Source: Phenylobacterium sp. (GTDB lineage: Bacteria; Pseudomonadota; Alphaproteobacteria; Caulobacterales; Caulobacteraceae). From it: a DNA stretch of 64,000 bases. The notes beneath the pieces were generated by a model. It ran no database searches, was not told the DNA's origin, and saw only the letters and a list, made by a program, of their open reading frames with translations. The position numbers were made by a program, and so were the translations under genes. Positions 19,675 through 28,518 of this stretch are shown here, piece after piece. The first letter of the stretch is position 1; every line of letters starts with the position of its first letter. The stretch is from assembly GCF_030681155.1 (NCBI RefSeq), contig NZ_JAUXXE010000019.1:62001-126000 (forward strand), written 5' to 3'.

Positions 19675-19699
19675 GGAACGGTTGGATCAAGGACGCGTT
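19675..19699 (+). promoter_or_regulatory. EcfG/SigT-type promoter (GGAAC-N16-CGTT) upstream of the sigma factor gene
   Basis: GGAAC (19675-19679) GGTTGGATCAAGGACG CGTT (19696-19699); proposed ATG at 19757. Confidence 0.75.
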
Positions 19700-19756
19700 G
19701 AGAAACTACCGAAACGCGAAATTCCCCTCCGAGGCGAGGCGCGGACCGAGGCCAGC

Positions 19757-20293
19757 ATGAGCGAAGACAGCGATTGGCGCAGCGAGGTCGTGGCGATGAT
19801 CCCGGCCCTGCGGGCTTTCGCCTGGTCCTTGTGCCACAACGGATCGGACGCCGATGACTTGGTGCAGGACACTCTCATCAAGGCCTGGACCAACCGCGAC
19901 AAGTTTGAAGTCGGTACCAATCTTCGAGCTTGGCTGTTCACCATTCTGCGCAACACCTACTACACCCAGGTGATCCGCCGCAGACGTGAAGTTCGCGACG
20001 AGACCGGCGAGTACGCCAACAATCTGAGTTCGCCGCCCACCCAGGACTGGAGCGTCGCCATGCGCGCGCTGCAAGCCGGCTTGGCCCGACTGCCCGACGA
20101 ACATCGCGAGGCCCTGATTTTGGTCGGCGCCGCGGGTCTTTCCTATGAGGAAGCGGCCGAGATCTGCGGCTGCGCGCTGGGCACCATCAAGAGCCGGGTG
20201 AACCGGGCGCGAGCCCGGCTGCTCAAGATCATGGACGCCGACGAAGCCTCCGACGTAATGGCCCTCGATCTTCCAGAGGCCAGCCGGGCCTAG
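19757..20293 (+). CDS. ECF RNA polymerase sigma factor, EcfG/SigT-like (general stress response)
   Basis: AFAWSLCHNGSDADDLVQDTLIKAW...NLRAWLFTILRNTYYTQ (region 2) and LPDEHREALILVGAAGLSYEEAAEICGCALGTIKSRVNRARARLL (region 4); close resemblance to EcfG-type factors as I recall them. Confidence 0.88.
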   Translation: MSEDSDWRSEVVAMIPALRAFAWSLCHNGSDADDLVQDTLIKAWTNRDKFEVGTNLRAWLFTILRNTYYTQVIRRRREVRDETGEYANNLSSPPTQDWSVAMRALQAGLARLPDEHREALILVGAAGLSYEEAAEICGCALGTIKSRVNRARARLLKIMDADEASDVMALDLPEASRA

Positions 20294-20364
20294 GCCGGAA
20301 GCGCTCTAGCCGCCCCCTCCTCCACCGCTACTATGCGGCGACTCAATTTCCGACCGGATAGTCC

Positions 20365-21636
20365 ATGCCCCGCACCCTTCCCGCCGTCGTCGCCCTTGGC
20401 GCGCTCCTCGCTTCGCCGGCCCTGGCTGCGCCAACCCATGACGTCGGCAAGATCGTCGCCAGCCCGGCCTTCAAGACCGCGGTGGCGACCCTGGATCGGG
20501 AGCATGACCGCACGGTCGCCGACATCATCACCCTGACGGAAATCCCCGCCCCGCCGTTCAAGGAAGAAGCGCGCGGCAAGGCCTATAGGGCGATGCTTGA
20601 AGCGCACGGCCTGACCAATATCGAGATCGACTCCGAGGGCAATGTCATGGCCCTGCGCAAGGGATCAAAGCCTGGTCCCGTGGTGGTGGTCTCGGCTCAC
20701 CTGGACACGGTGTTCCCTGAAGGAACGGACGTGAAGGTGCGCCGCGAGGGAACGAAGCTCTACGCGCCGGGCATCGCCGACGACAGCCGGGCCCTGGCCG
20801 TCCTGCTGGCCTGGGCTCGCGCGCTGGACGCGGCCAAGATCCGCACCGAGAGCGACATCCTGTTCGTGGGCACGGTCGGCGAGGAAGGAGCCGGCGACCT
20901 GCGCGGCGTCCGGCACTTCTTCAACGAGGGCAAATACAAGGACCGCACCAAGGCGTTCTTCTCAGTAGACGGCATCGATCCCAGCCAGATCACCCACATC
21001 GGCGTCGGGTCCAAGCGCTACCGCGCCACCTTCAAGGGGCCCGGCGGCCACAGCTATGGCGCGTTCGGCATCGTCAACCCGATGGCGGCCATGGGCAAGG
21101 CCGTCGCCGACCTCTACACCATCGAGGCGCCGACCAACCCCAAGGTCACCTATTCGGCCTCGATCACCGGCGGCGGGACCTCGGTGAACGCCATCCCCGA
21201 CAAGGTGTTCACCGACTTCGACATGCGCTCAGCCGACGCCGGCGAACTGGCCAAGCTGGAGACCCGCTTCAAGGCGATCATGGACGAAGCGGTGGTTCAT
21301 GAGAACAAGGCCCGCTCGACGCGCTTTGGCGCTGTCAGCGTCCAACTGACCTCCATCGGCGACCGCCCGGCCGGCCAGACGCCGGCGACGGCGCCGCTGG
21401 TCGCCAACACCGCCGCGGCGGTCACGGCCCTCGGCTTCACGCCCAGCTTCAACGCCTCGTCCACCGACGCCAATGCGCCGATGTCCAAAGGCATTCCGGC
21501 CATCACTATCGGTTCAGGCGGAACCGGCGGGCGGGCGCACTCGCTCGAGGAGTGGATCGACGTCGAGAAAGGCGCGAGCGTGCGCGGGATGAGCGTCGGG
21601 CTAGCCGCAGTCCTCTCGGCGGCCGGCGTCGACTAG
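20365..21636 (+). CDS. M20/M28-family metallopeptidase, secreted
   Basis: Signal peptide TLPAVVALGALLASPALA; VVVVSAHLDTVFPEGTDV, GIADDSRALAVLL, VGTVGEEGAGDLRGVRHFF, GPGGHSYGAFG. Confidence 0.9.
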   Translation: MPRTLPAVVALGALLASPALAAPTHDVGKIVASPAFKTAVATLDREHDRTVADIITLTEIPAPPFKEEARGKAYRAMLEAHGLTNIEIDSEGNVMALRKGSKPGPVVVVSAHLDTVFPEGTDVKVRREGTKLYAPGIADDSRALAVLLAWARALDAAKIRTESDILFVGTVGEEGAGDLRGVRHFFNEGKYKDRTKAFFSVDGIDPSQITHIGVGSKRYRATFKGPGGHSYGAFGIVNPMAAMGKAVADLYTIEAPTNPKVTYSASITGGGTSVNAIPDKVFTDFDMRSADAGELAKLETRFKAIMDEAVVHENKARSTRFGAVSVQLTSIGDRPAGQTPATAPLVANTAAAVTALGFTPSFNASSTDANAPMSKGIPAITIGSGGTGGRAHSLEEWIDVEKGASVRGMSVGLAAVLSAAGVD

Positions 21637-22256
21637 CGCCCAAGCATCGCCAGCACGCCCTTGAACCAGGTCGTGATGCTCTCCCAAAGCCCCGCCAGCC
21701 AGGACTTGGGCGTCGGGGGCGGTTCGGGAACGAACCAACTCGGGGCGGCCGGCGGCGAGCAGTTCATGCGCATGCCGACCCCTTTGAGATAGCCGCGCCG
21801 GACGGAGCCCGCCTTCACCGCCGCCTCGACCTGCTTGCGATGGTGGTCGGCGCCGGTGAGCTTGCGCACCCAGCCGCGAAACGGCAGCACGTCCTGGCTT
21901 TCGCCGCGCACTCCGGCGACCGCCGCGGCCTTCGCCTGGGCGGCGACCTTCTGGGTGCGCGTGCGGTTGTCCGGCGGCGGCGCCTCGTCCAGGTCGGGGC
22001 CGAGAGCCGCGTCGAGTTTCCCGATCTCGGCGGCTATGGCCTCGCACCGCGGCAGATCCTTCACGTCATAGGGATCGGCGACCGCCCTCAACAACACGTC
22101 CGGAATATCGGCCTGCTTGATGTTCAGGTCTTCGAGCGGCGCCGTCACCGCCCCGCGAAACCCTTCGTCACGCTGGGTCGTGCCGCGATCGGCGGCGCTC
22201 GCCGAACCGGCGAGCAGGAGGAACAGCGGCGGGAGAAGAAACTGGATCTGACGCAT
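21633..22256 (-). CDS. Hypothetical exported protein
   Basis: Start at Met MRQIQFLLPPLFLLLAGSASAADR (signal peptide); no recognised domain in the remainder. Confidence 0.6.
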   Translation of the reverse strand: MRQIQFLLPPLFLLLAGSASAADRGTTQRDEGFRGAVTAPLEDLNIKQADIPDVLLRAVADPYDVKDLPRCEAIAAEIGKLDAALGPDLDEAPPPDNRTRTQKVAAQAKAAAVAGVRGESQDVLPFRGWVRKLTGADHHRKQVEAAVKAGSVRRGYLKGVGMRMNCSPPAAPSWFVPEPPPTPKSWLAGLWESITTWFKGVLAMLGR

Positions 22257-22320
22257 CGGCGGCAATCTACCCTCGGCGGCGCGGCTTGGCCTGCGGCTTA
22301 TTGCTCTGAGAAGGCGCAGC

Positions 22321-22345
22321 GGAACGGCCGCCCGGCCGCTTCGTT
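22321..22345 (+). promoter_or_regulatory. EcfG/SigT-type promoter (GGAAC-N16-CGTT)
   Basis: GGAAC (22321-22325) GGCCGCCCGGCCGCTT CGTT (22342-22345), 28 nt upstream of ATG 22374. Confidence 0.75.
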
Positions 22346-22373
22346 TCCCAAGGGAGCGAATGGAGATCACGCC

Positions 22374-23129
22374 ATGGCCAACCGCGACCATCACCCAGCA
22401 GATCCGCGCAGCGAAAGTCGCTGGCGCGAAGCCGAACGCCGCGAGGAGCGGCGCGCCGATGATCGGCGCAGCTTCGGCGAGGAAGGTCGCTTTTCATCCG
22501 ATCAGGCCCGCTACTACGGCGCCGAGCCGCGATCCTACGGCCCCTACGCCACCCACCACGTGCACGCCGAGCGTCCGCCCTGGCGACGCGCCCGGTTCGA
22601 TCCGGCTGGTCCGGAGCCCGGCCCCAACCTGCCGCCGGACTACGAAGACGCCCTCACGCGGGGCTATTACAGCCTTGAGGGACCGCATGGCGGGCAGGAA
22701 TACGGCATTGAGGCGCATGGCTACCGCGAATCCCTGCCGCGCCAGCACAAGCATCGACCGCGCCACCAGCGCGCCCCGTCCGGTTACGAGGACGCCCCCT
22801 ATGGCGATCAGCCGTTGGATCGGCGGGACCTCGGGGTCCGTGAATTCGGACCGCCGGCCGACTATGCATACCATCCCCACGCCGACGCCGAATTCGATCC
22901 CGACTATCTAGCCTGGCGCGACGAGCAACTGCGCAGCCATGACCAGGACTACGCCGCCTGGCGGGCCGAGCAGCACCGGAAATATGACGCGGAGTATCGC
23001 GTCTTCCGCGGCGCGCGACAGGACGAGTTCGGACGGAGCTTCACTGATTGGCGGATCCAGCGCGACGCTCAGGACCCGTTGAGCGCGCCGGCAAGCGAAG
23101 GCGAGCCGCCGCCCGAAGACAAGGTCTAG
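22374..23129 (+). CDS. Hydrophilic Y/R/D-rich protein with C-terminal DY-x-x-WR-x-EQ repeats (stress hydrophilin-like, function unknown)
   Basis: ATG 22374 in frame within ORF 21552..23129; C-terminus FDPDYLAWRDEQLRSHDQDYAAWRAEQHRKYDAEYRVFR...SFTDWR; perfect EcfG-type promoter upstream. Confidence 0.75.
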   Translation: MANRDHHPADPRSESRWREAERREERRADDRRSFGEEGRFSSDQARYYGAEPRSYGPYATHHVHAERPPWRRARFDPAGPEPGPNLPPDYEDALTRGYYSLEGPHGGQEYGIEAHGYRESLPRQHKHRPRHQRAPSGYEDAPYGDQPLDRRDLGVREFGPPADYAYHPHADAEFDPDYLAWRDEQLRSHDQDYAAWRAEQHRKYDAEYRVFRGARQDEFGRSFTDWRIQRDAQDPLSAPASEGEPPPEDKV

Positions 23130-23989
23130 GCGGCCACCCTCTTCAACCAGGCCAGCAGGTCGGCGACGACTTCGGCTCGATTGGTCTCGTTGAGCATCTC
23201 GTGACGGCCGCCCGGATAGATCTTGACCTCAAGGTCCTCGATACCCGCCGCGACGTAGCGATCGACCAGTGGCTTGAGCAGCGTCAGGTCCTGGTTGATC
23301 GGATCCTTGTCGCCAACGAACACGTAGATCGGCAGGGCCTTCGGTATTTTCGCGATCTCGGCGCCGTCCTTCAGCCGCGCCGCTACCCGCGCGAAGCTCG
23401 CGGCGTTGTCAGTATGGCGGGAGAAGCCGCAGAGCGGGTCGGCGATGTAGGCGTCCACCTCCGCCTCGTCCCGAGACAGCCAGTCATAGGGGGTGCGCGG
23501 CTTGGCCTCGCCTACGCCGATTTCGTCCAATCGTTTAGCCGGGCCGCTTCTGTCTCCGAACGCAGCCGTGCCCGACAGGACCAGGCCATCGATCTCGTCG
23601 CCATGATCGAACACGTAGGCCTGGGCGAAAAAGGATCCGAGGCTATGCCCGAGCAAGACGAGAGGGAGGCCCGGCTGCTCCGCACGGGCGATCGCATTAA
23701 GCTGAGCGATATCCTCGACCACCCGCTCGGCGCCGGTCTCACCGAAGTCGCCCAGCGACTCCTTGCTGGCTGCGGTGTAGCCATGTCCGCGGTGATCTTC
23801 GGCGTACAGGATGAAGCCGTCGGCCATGATCGGGGCCAGCGCAGCCGGGTATCGCCCCGCATGCTCGCCCATCCCGTGGGCTATCTGCAGAATAGCCTTG
23901 GGCTCCACGCCGGTCGCCGCCCAGCGATAGGCCGCGATGGACGCCCCGTCCGCCGCCTCGAAGCGGAACTTCCGCTCGTCGATGTCCAT
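23126..23989 (-). CDS. Alpha/beta hydrolase (monoacylglycerol lipase-like)
   Basis: ILQIAHGMGEHAGRYP, VLLGHSLGSFFAQ nucleophile elbow, YPGGRHEMLNE; start at Met 23989 (MDIDERKFRFEAADG). Confidence 0.9.
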   Translation of the reverse strand: MDIDERKFRFEAADGASIAAYRWAATGVEPKAILQIAHGMGEHAGRYPAALAPIMADGFILYAEDHRGHGYTAASKESLGDFGETGAERVVEDIAQLNAIARAEQPGLPLVLLGHSLGSFFAQAYVFDHGDEIDGLVLSGTAAFGDRSGPAKRLDEIGVGEAKPRTPYDWLSRDEAEVDAYIADPLCGFSRHTDNAASFARVAARLKDGAEIAKIPKALPIYVFVGDKDPINQDLTLLKPLVDRYVAAGIEDLEVKIYPGGRHEMLNETNRAEVVADLLAWLKRVAA

Positions 23990-24093
23990 GATGCCTCCCA
24001 TGCTTTGCATCGCATGATCCCGACATTGCCGGACCAAGTCGACAAGCATCCGCGATCCCCGGCCCGGAGAAGGTTGCTCAGAAAGGGAGAAAT

Positions 24094-24183
24094 TGGCGGT
24101 GACGCAGGGATTCGAACCCTGGATACGCTTTCACGTATGACGATTTAGCAAACCGTTGCCTTCAGCCACTCGGCCACGTCACC
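24094..24183 (-). tRNA. tRNA-Ser (GCU anticodon), CCA encoded
   Basis: Reverse complement GGTGACGTGGCCGAGTGGCTGAAGGCAACGGTTTGCTAAATCGTCATACGTGAAAGCGTATCCAGGGTTCGAATCCCTGCGTCACCGCCA; long variable arm, TTTGCTAAA anticodon loop. Confidence 0.97.
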
Positions 24184-24334
24184 AGTGTTTTTACGGGTTG
24201 TCTCCCGTCCGGTAAGGCCCTCCGCAGTCTTTCGACAGCGAGCGGTCCAAATCGGGTCGCACCTCATAGCCGAAACTATATGCCCGGAGCAACGGGGCGA
24301 GAGCGATTAACCCACAGAACCTGTGGCCAGGCAC

Positions 24335-24370
24335 AAAAACGCCGCCCGTCTTGCGAAGGGCGGCGCGTTC
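24335..24370 (-). terminator. Rho-independent terminator of the PEP-CTERM gene
   Basis: Minus strand cgccgccc-ttcgcaaga-cgggcggcg followed by tttttg. Confidence 0.75.
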
Positions 24371-24388
24371 GTTTTCACCTTTTGGGTC

Positions 24389-25042
24389 TTAGGCGACCGC
24401 GAGCGCTTGCTTGCGGCGCGCGCTGCGAACCATCGAGCCCGCGCTGCCGAAGCCGATGATCATCATCGCCCATGTCGCCGGTTCCGGAACCGCCGAGATG
24501 GTGATGTTGTCGACGTAGCCGCCGAGCGAATCATTCGTCCCGACCGCCGAGAAGCTCAGGATGTCGCCGGAGTTCACCGAGAAATTGGCGCCGTAGGTCT
24601 GCCATTGCGTCTGCTGCAACGGGCCGCCAGTCACGGTGAGCGGCGGGTTCAACAGTTGGCCGTTCAGCAGGATGGAGATGCCGTTGCTATCAGCCGACAC
24701 GTTGGGGCGCGGCGAGTACAGGAAGCTAAGGTCTACGCGGCCGGTGTAGCTGAACGTGTAGTACATCGAGCTGTTGGCGGTGCTGTCGAGCTCGACGAAC
24801 TTCAGCCCACCGTTCGCGGCCGGAGCGCCGGCGACATTGTTCTGAACTTCGATCCCGGCCACGCCTGAACCGTAACCGTCACCCTTGGTCCAGCCATCCG
24901 CCGTATTGACGATCACATAGCTGTTGGAGCCGACGGCGATGTCTTCGAAGGTCGACTCGAGCAGGACAGTGGCGGCCGAGGCGGTACCGGCCGTCAGCAG
25001 CAGAGCCGCCGCAGCAGCGCCCGCCAAAACTAGATTACGCAT
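24389..25042 (-). CDS. PEP-CTERM (PEPA-type) sorting domain exported protein
   Basis: Signal peptide MRNLVLAGAAAAALLLTAGTASA; C-terminus SAVPEPATWAMMIIGFGSAGSMVRSARRKQALAVA. Confidence 0.93.
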   Translation of the reverse strand: MRNLVLAGAAAAALLLTAGTASAATVLLESTFEDIAVGSNSYVIVNTADGWTKGDGYGSGVAGIEVQNNVAGAPAANGGLKFVELDSTANSSMYYTFSYTGRVDLSFLYSPRPNVSADSNGISILLNGQLLNPPLTVTGGPLQQTQWQTYGANFSVNSGDILSFSAVGTNDSLGGYVDNITISAVPEPATWAMMIIGFGSAGSMVRSARRKQALAVA

Positions 25043-25408
25043 GAAAACCCCACGATGATGGAAGATCGGCGCTATTCCAACGCCGTTACGCCAACTGCGC
25101 TGCTAGTTAACACCCCGTCAACCATGCAACCGCGTCTCGCCAAGCTTTTCAGATACGAATTGCAACGCAGGCCGCTTTTTTCGCGCGCAGGGGGAATTGC
25201 TGAGATTTCGCCCCGGATTCGTGGGTCCCGCACGCAGCTATCTAACCGCAAGTCGAAGATCGACGCTGGGCACAAGTCTTGCTGGTCAGATCATTGCGAG
25301 ACACTCGCGCACCAAAACGAGCCCATCGTCTCGTGCGCGCAGCCGGCCCAACAGGCGCCGGCGAAAAGCGAGGGGGCGCTCAGCGGGCGCTCCCTCGCTG
25401 ACTCTCAT

Positions 25409-25729
25409 CTAGGTTTGCGGTTTGTTATAGCGTCGGTTCGCGCGCACCGCGTCCAGGCTCTCCGCATAGGCGTCGAGGATCCATTTGCGGGTCGCCATCT
25501 TTTCCTTGCCGGACTTCGAGAGGGATATGCCTTCCACGTCCGCGATGCACTCCATGAGCCGGTAAGCGACGTGTTCCGGCGAATTTTCGCCGGCCTGTAA
25601 AACAGAACGATCGACCACTGCACCCTCGACTTGCTGAATACCAAACCGCGGACCGCTACATTCGCCCGCTCGTTGAGGCTGAACCCCAAAAGGCGCCACA
25701 TTGAGGCGAGTATAGTTGCCCGACTTCAT
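25409..25729 (-). CDS. Hypothetical protein
   Basis: C-terminal NSPEHVAYRLMECIADVEGISLSKSGKEKMATRKWILDAYAESLDAVR looks protein-like; start uncertain. Confidence 0.5.
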   Translation of the reverse strand: MKSGNYTRLNVAPFGVQPQRAGECSGPRFGIQQVEGAVVDRSVLQAGENSPEHVAYRLMECIADVEGISLSKSGKEKMATRKWILDAYAESLDAVRANRRYNKPQT

Positions 25730-26774
25730 GCATCTGCATAGAGATGCCTCCACCCACCCGGGGCTCAAATTGACGTTAAACAGGCCTCTGACTTTCGTCA
25801 TCGCGCTCAGCCTGGCACTGCTGGACAGCGGCGCCTTAGCGAGGACGCAGCCCAAGGCCAGCGAGGCCTCCGCCCAACCGGGCCAACTCGCACGCCTGCC
25901 CGATGGGCGAGCGCTGAACTTCCGCTGTTCAGGAAAGGGCTCTCCGACCGTCATCCTGGAAGGCGGCTATGCTGCGACCTCGCTCGCCTGGACACGTGTT
26001 CGAGCTCAGGTCGAGCGCACCAACCGCGTCTGCACCTATGATCGCGCCGGCTACGGCTTCAGCGATCCTGGCCCCCTGCCCCGTGACGGCGCAGCCATAG
26101 CTCGCGACCTCGATCGGGGACTTCGCGCGGCGCGCATCAGCGGCCCGTTCGTCCTGGTCGGGCATTCGGCAGGCGCGCTTTACGTGCGGCTGCTGTCCAA
26201 TCGTCGGCCGCTGGAAGTTGTCGGCATGGTCCTGGTCGATCCCTCCGTCGAACATCAGGACACGCGCTTCGCCGAGGTGTTCGGGCCGGGGGCTGGCGGC
26301 GTCGCGCCCATCAGACGCAAGGCGGCCGCCTGTCTCGAGGCTGCGGAACTCAAGCAGCTCCCCTCGACCGTGGCCGGTCTCCAAAACTGCGTCGCCAAGC
26401 CTCGGCCTGACCAGCCGGCCAAGGTGACCGCCGCGCGCCTGGCCGAAAGCTTGCGCGCCTCGACGTGGCGCACGCAGGTCTCGGAGCTCGACAGCCTCTG
26501 GCCAGCGACTTCGGACCAGATCGCCGCGGGCCGCCAAACCTATGGCGACATGCCGCTCATCGTCCTTACCGCCGATGGAACCTACGCCAACGCGGCGCCG
26601 GCCCAAGCGCTCTGGCAGAACCTGCATGAAGAGCTGGCGGCGCGGTCCTCGGCTGGCGTCAACCGGGTCGTCGCAAACAGCTCACACATGCTCATGAACG
26701 AGCATCCACAAGTCGTGGCCGCCGCGATCGCTGAAGTGTCCGCAACCGGCCGACAAAGCTCGCCGTCGCGATGA
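25716..26774 (+). CDS. Alpha/beta hydrolase, exported
   Basis: VILEGGYAATSLAWTRV, VCTYDRAGYGFSDPGP, VLVGHSAGALYVRLL; signal-like PLTFVIALSLALLDSGALA; start codon uncertain. Confidence 0.87.
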   Translation: MPDFMHLHRDASTHPGLKLTLNRPLTFVIALSLALLDSGALARTQPKASEASAQPGQLARLPDGRALNFRCSGKGSPTVILEGGYAATSLAWTRVRAQVERTNRVCTYDRAGYGFSDPGPLPRDGAAIARDLDRGLRAARISGPFVLVGHSAGALYVRLLSNRRPLEVVGMVLVDPSVEHQDTRFAEVFGPGAGGVAPIRRKAAACLEAAELKQLPSTVAGLQNCVAKPRPDQPAKVTAARLAESLRASTWRTQVSELDSLWPATSDQIAAGRQTYGDMPLIVLTADGTYANAAPAQALWQNLHEELAARSSAGVNRVVANSSHMLMNEHPQVVAAAIAEVSATGRQSSPSR

Positions 26775-26991
26775 AAAGACCGACCGGAGCGGTAAACATC
26801 CTCGTCGCGCCGATTGTTGTTTGCTTACAATCGGATCACATGAACGGCTTAACCGCCCCTCTTCGAGGGCTCAGCCAGCCGAGTTCGCAGGAGTTGTGCG
26901 AAACCTGTAAGCCCATCTTCGTCCGTGTTAACTGCTCGCATAGAGCCTGCGTGACAATGTCGCGGAGCATAGTCGCATCTGCCGGTCCCAA

Positions 26992-28515
26992 ATGTCCTCT
27001 CTCGCCGACCTGAAGCCGAACGCTCCGCCCGAACGCCGCGCCCGGCGTCAGGGCGATGCGACGGCTGGCGCGTGGGTGGAGCCGGGACGCGATCGGCGCG
27101 GCCCGCTGCGCCCCTCCCGCCTGACGCCCACCCGGCTACGCCTGTCCGGCCGAGTGCTGACGAGGTTCTTCCAGGGCGGCGACGCACTGGCCCTGGCTGG
27201 CGGCGGCTTCCTGGCCGCCTCCCTCACCCACGGCGCCAACGTCTTTCTGATCTATGGCAGCGCCGCGGTGGTGACGTTCGCCAGCCTGCGGCTGTTTGAC
27301 TGCTACAAATTCGGCCGACGTGAAGACCTGCCCACCCACCTCATGCGGGTGACGGTCTGCTTCGCGGTCGCGGTCGCCATGTGCTTTGCGCTGCTGACTC
27401 ACTTCGTCGGCGTCCTGATGCTCGCGGCCGCGCTCGGCGTGTGGACGCCCATGGCCTTCCTGACCGTAGCGGCCGCGCATGGCGTTTGGTGGCTGAACGT
27501 CAAGCGATGGCGCGCGAACGGCCGTCTGACCCCCAATCTCGTCATCGTGGGCGCGACCGGCGCGGCGGAGCGTCTGATCTCGGCCATTCTCGAAACCCGG
27601 GAAGCCAACGTCCTGGGCGTTTTCGATGATCGTATCGCCGAGGCTCCGCCCGAACTGCACGGCGTGCCTCTGCTCGGCGGCACAGACGAACTGCTTGCGC
27701 ACCGGATCATGCCGTTTGTCGACAGGATCGTGCTGACCGTTCCCACGGGCGCGCGCGAGCGGATTCACAATCTGCTGGAACGGCTGGCGGTCCTGCCAAA
27801 TGAAATCACCCTGCTGCTCGATCAGGACGGCGAGCACGACGAAGCCCAGGCCATCGACCGGATCGCCAACATTCCTCTGACCCGGATCTCCGGGGACCAG
27901 ATCAATCACGGCAAGGCGATAACCAAGCGCCTACAGGACATAGTTGTCGGCTCGATCGCTCTGTTCGTGGCCGCGCCCATCATGCTGCTGGTTGCGATCG
28001 CGGTGAAGCTGGATAGCCCTGGCCCGATCTTCTTCCGCCAGCGACGCCATGGCTTCAACAATGAAGAGATCGTCGTCTGGAAGTTCCGCTCGATGCGGTT
28101 CGAGGCCTCCGACGCCAAGGCCGCGCGCCAGATCAGCACCGACGACGACCGCGTGACCAAGGTCGGCCGCTTCATCCGCAAGACCAGCCTGGATGAACTG
28201 CCGCAGCTTCTGAACGTGTTGAACGGCGAGATGTCTCTCGTCGGCCCCCGCCCCCACGCCATCGGCATGAAGACCGGCGATGTGGAAAGCTCGCGCCTGG
28301 TCAGCGAGTACGCCCACCGCCACCGCATGAAGCCCGGCATGACCGGCTGGGCGGCGATCAACGGCTCGCGCGGCGCGGTGGATACTCCAGAACTGGTTCG
28401 CAACCGGGTCGCCCTCGATGTCGAGTACATCGAGCGCCAGTCCTTCTGGCTCGACCTCTACATCATGTTCATGACCGTGCCCTGCCTGCTCGGCGACTCC
28501 GACACGGTGCGCTAG
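26992..28515 (+). CDS. Polyprenyl glycosylphosphotransferase (undecaprenyl-phosphate sugar-1-phosphate transferase; HfsE/PssY/WcaJ-like)
   Basis: LDSPGPIFFRQRRHGFNNEEIVVWKFRSMR, VGRFIRKTSLDELPQLLNVLNGEMSLVGPRPHAIG, YAHRHRMKPGMTGWAAING. Confidence 0.92.
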   Translation: MSSLADLKPNAPPERRARRQGDATAGAWVEPGRDRRGPLRPSRLTPTRLRLSGRVLTRFFQGGDALALAGGGFLAASLTHGANVFLIYGSAAVVTFASLRLFDCYKFGRREDLPTHLMRVTVCFAVAVAMCFALLTHFVGVLMLAAALGVWTPMAFLTVAAAHGVWWLNVKRWRANGRLTPNLVIVGATGAAERLISAILETREANVLGVFDDRIAEAPPELHGVPLLGGTDELLAHRIMPFVDRIVLTVPTGARERIHNLLERLAVLPNEITLLLDQDGEHDEAQAIDRIANIPLTRISGDQINHGKAITKRLQDIVVGSIALFVAAPIMLLVAIAVKLDSPGPIFFRQRRHGFNNEEIVVWKFRSMRFEASDAKAARQISTDDDRVTKVGRFIRKTSLDELPQLLNVLNGEMSLVGPRPHAIGMKTGDVESSRLVSEYAHRHRMKPGMTGWAAINGSRGAVDTPELVRNRVALDVEYIERQSFWLDLYIMFMTVPCLLGDSDTVR

Positions 28516-28518
28516 GCG

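Noticed and set aside
21552-23129. Full 525-aa plus-strand ORF as one protein
   Set aside because: N-terminal half is antisense to the hypothetical exported protein and upstream of the EcfG-type promoter; ATG 22374 is the likely start.
24301-24335. ccacag-aac-ctgtgg palindrome downstream of the PEP-CTERM gene
   Set aside because: Short, no T-tract and adjacent to a better terminator; insufficient evidence for a regulatory site.
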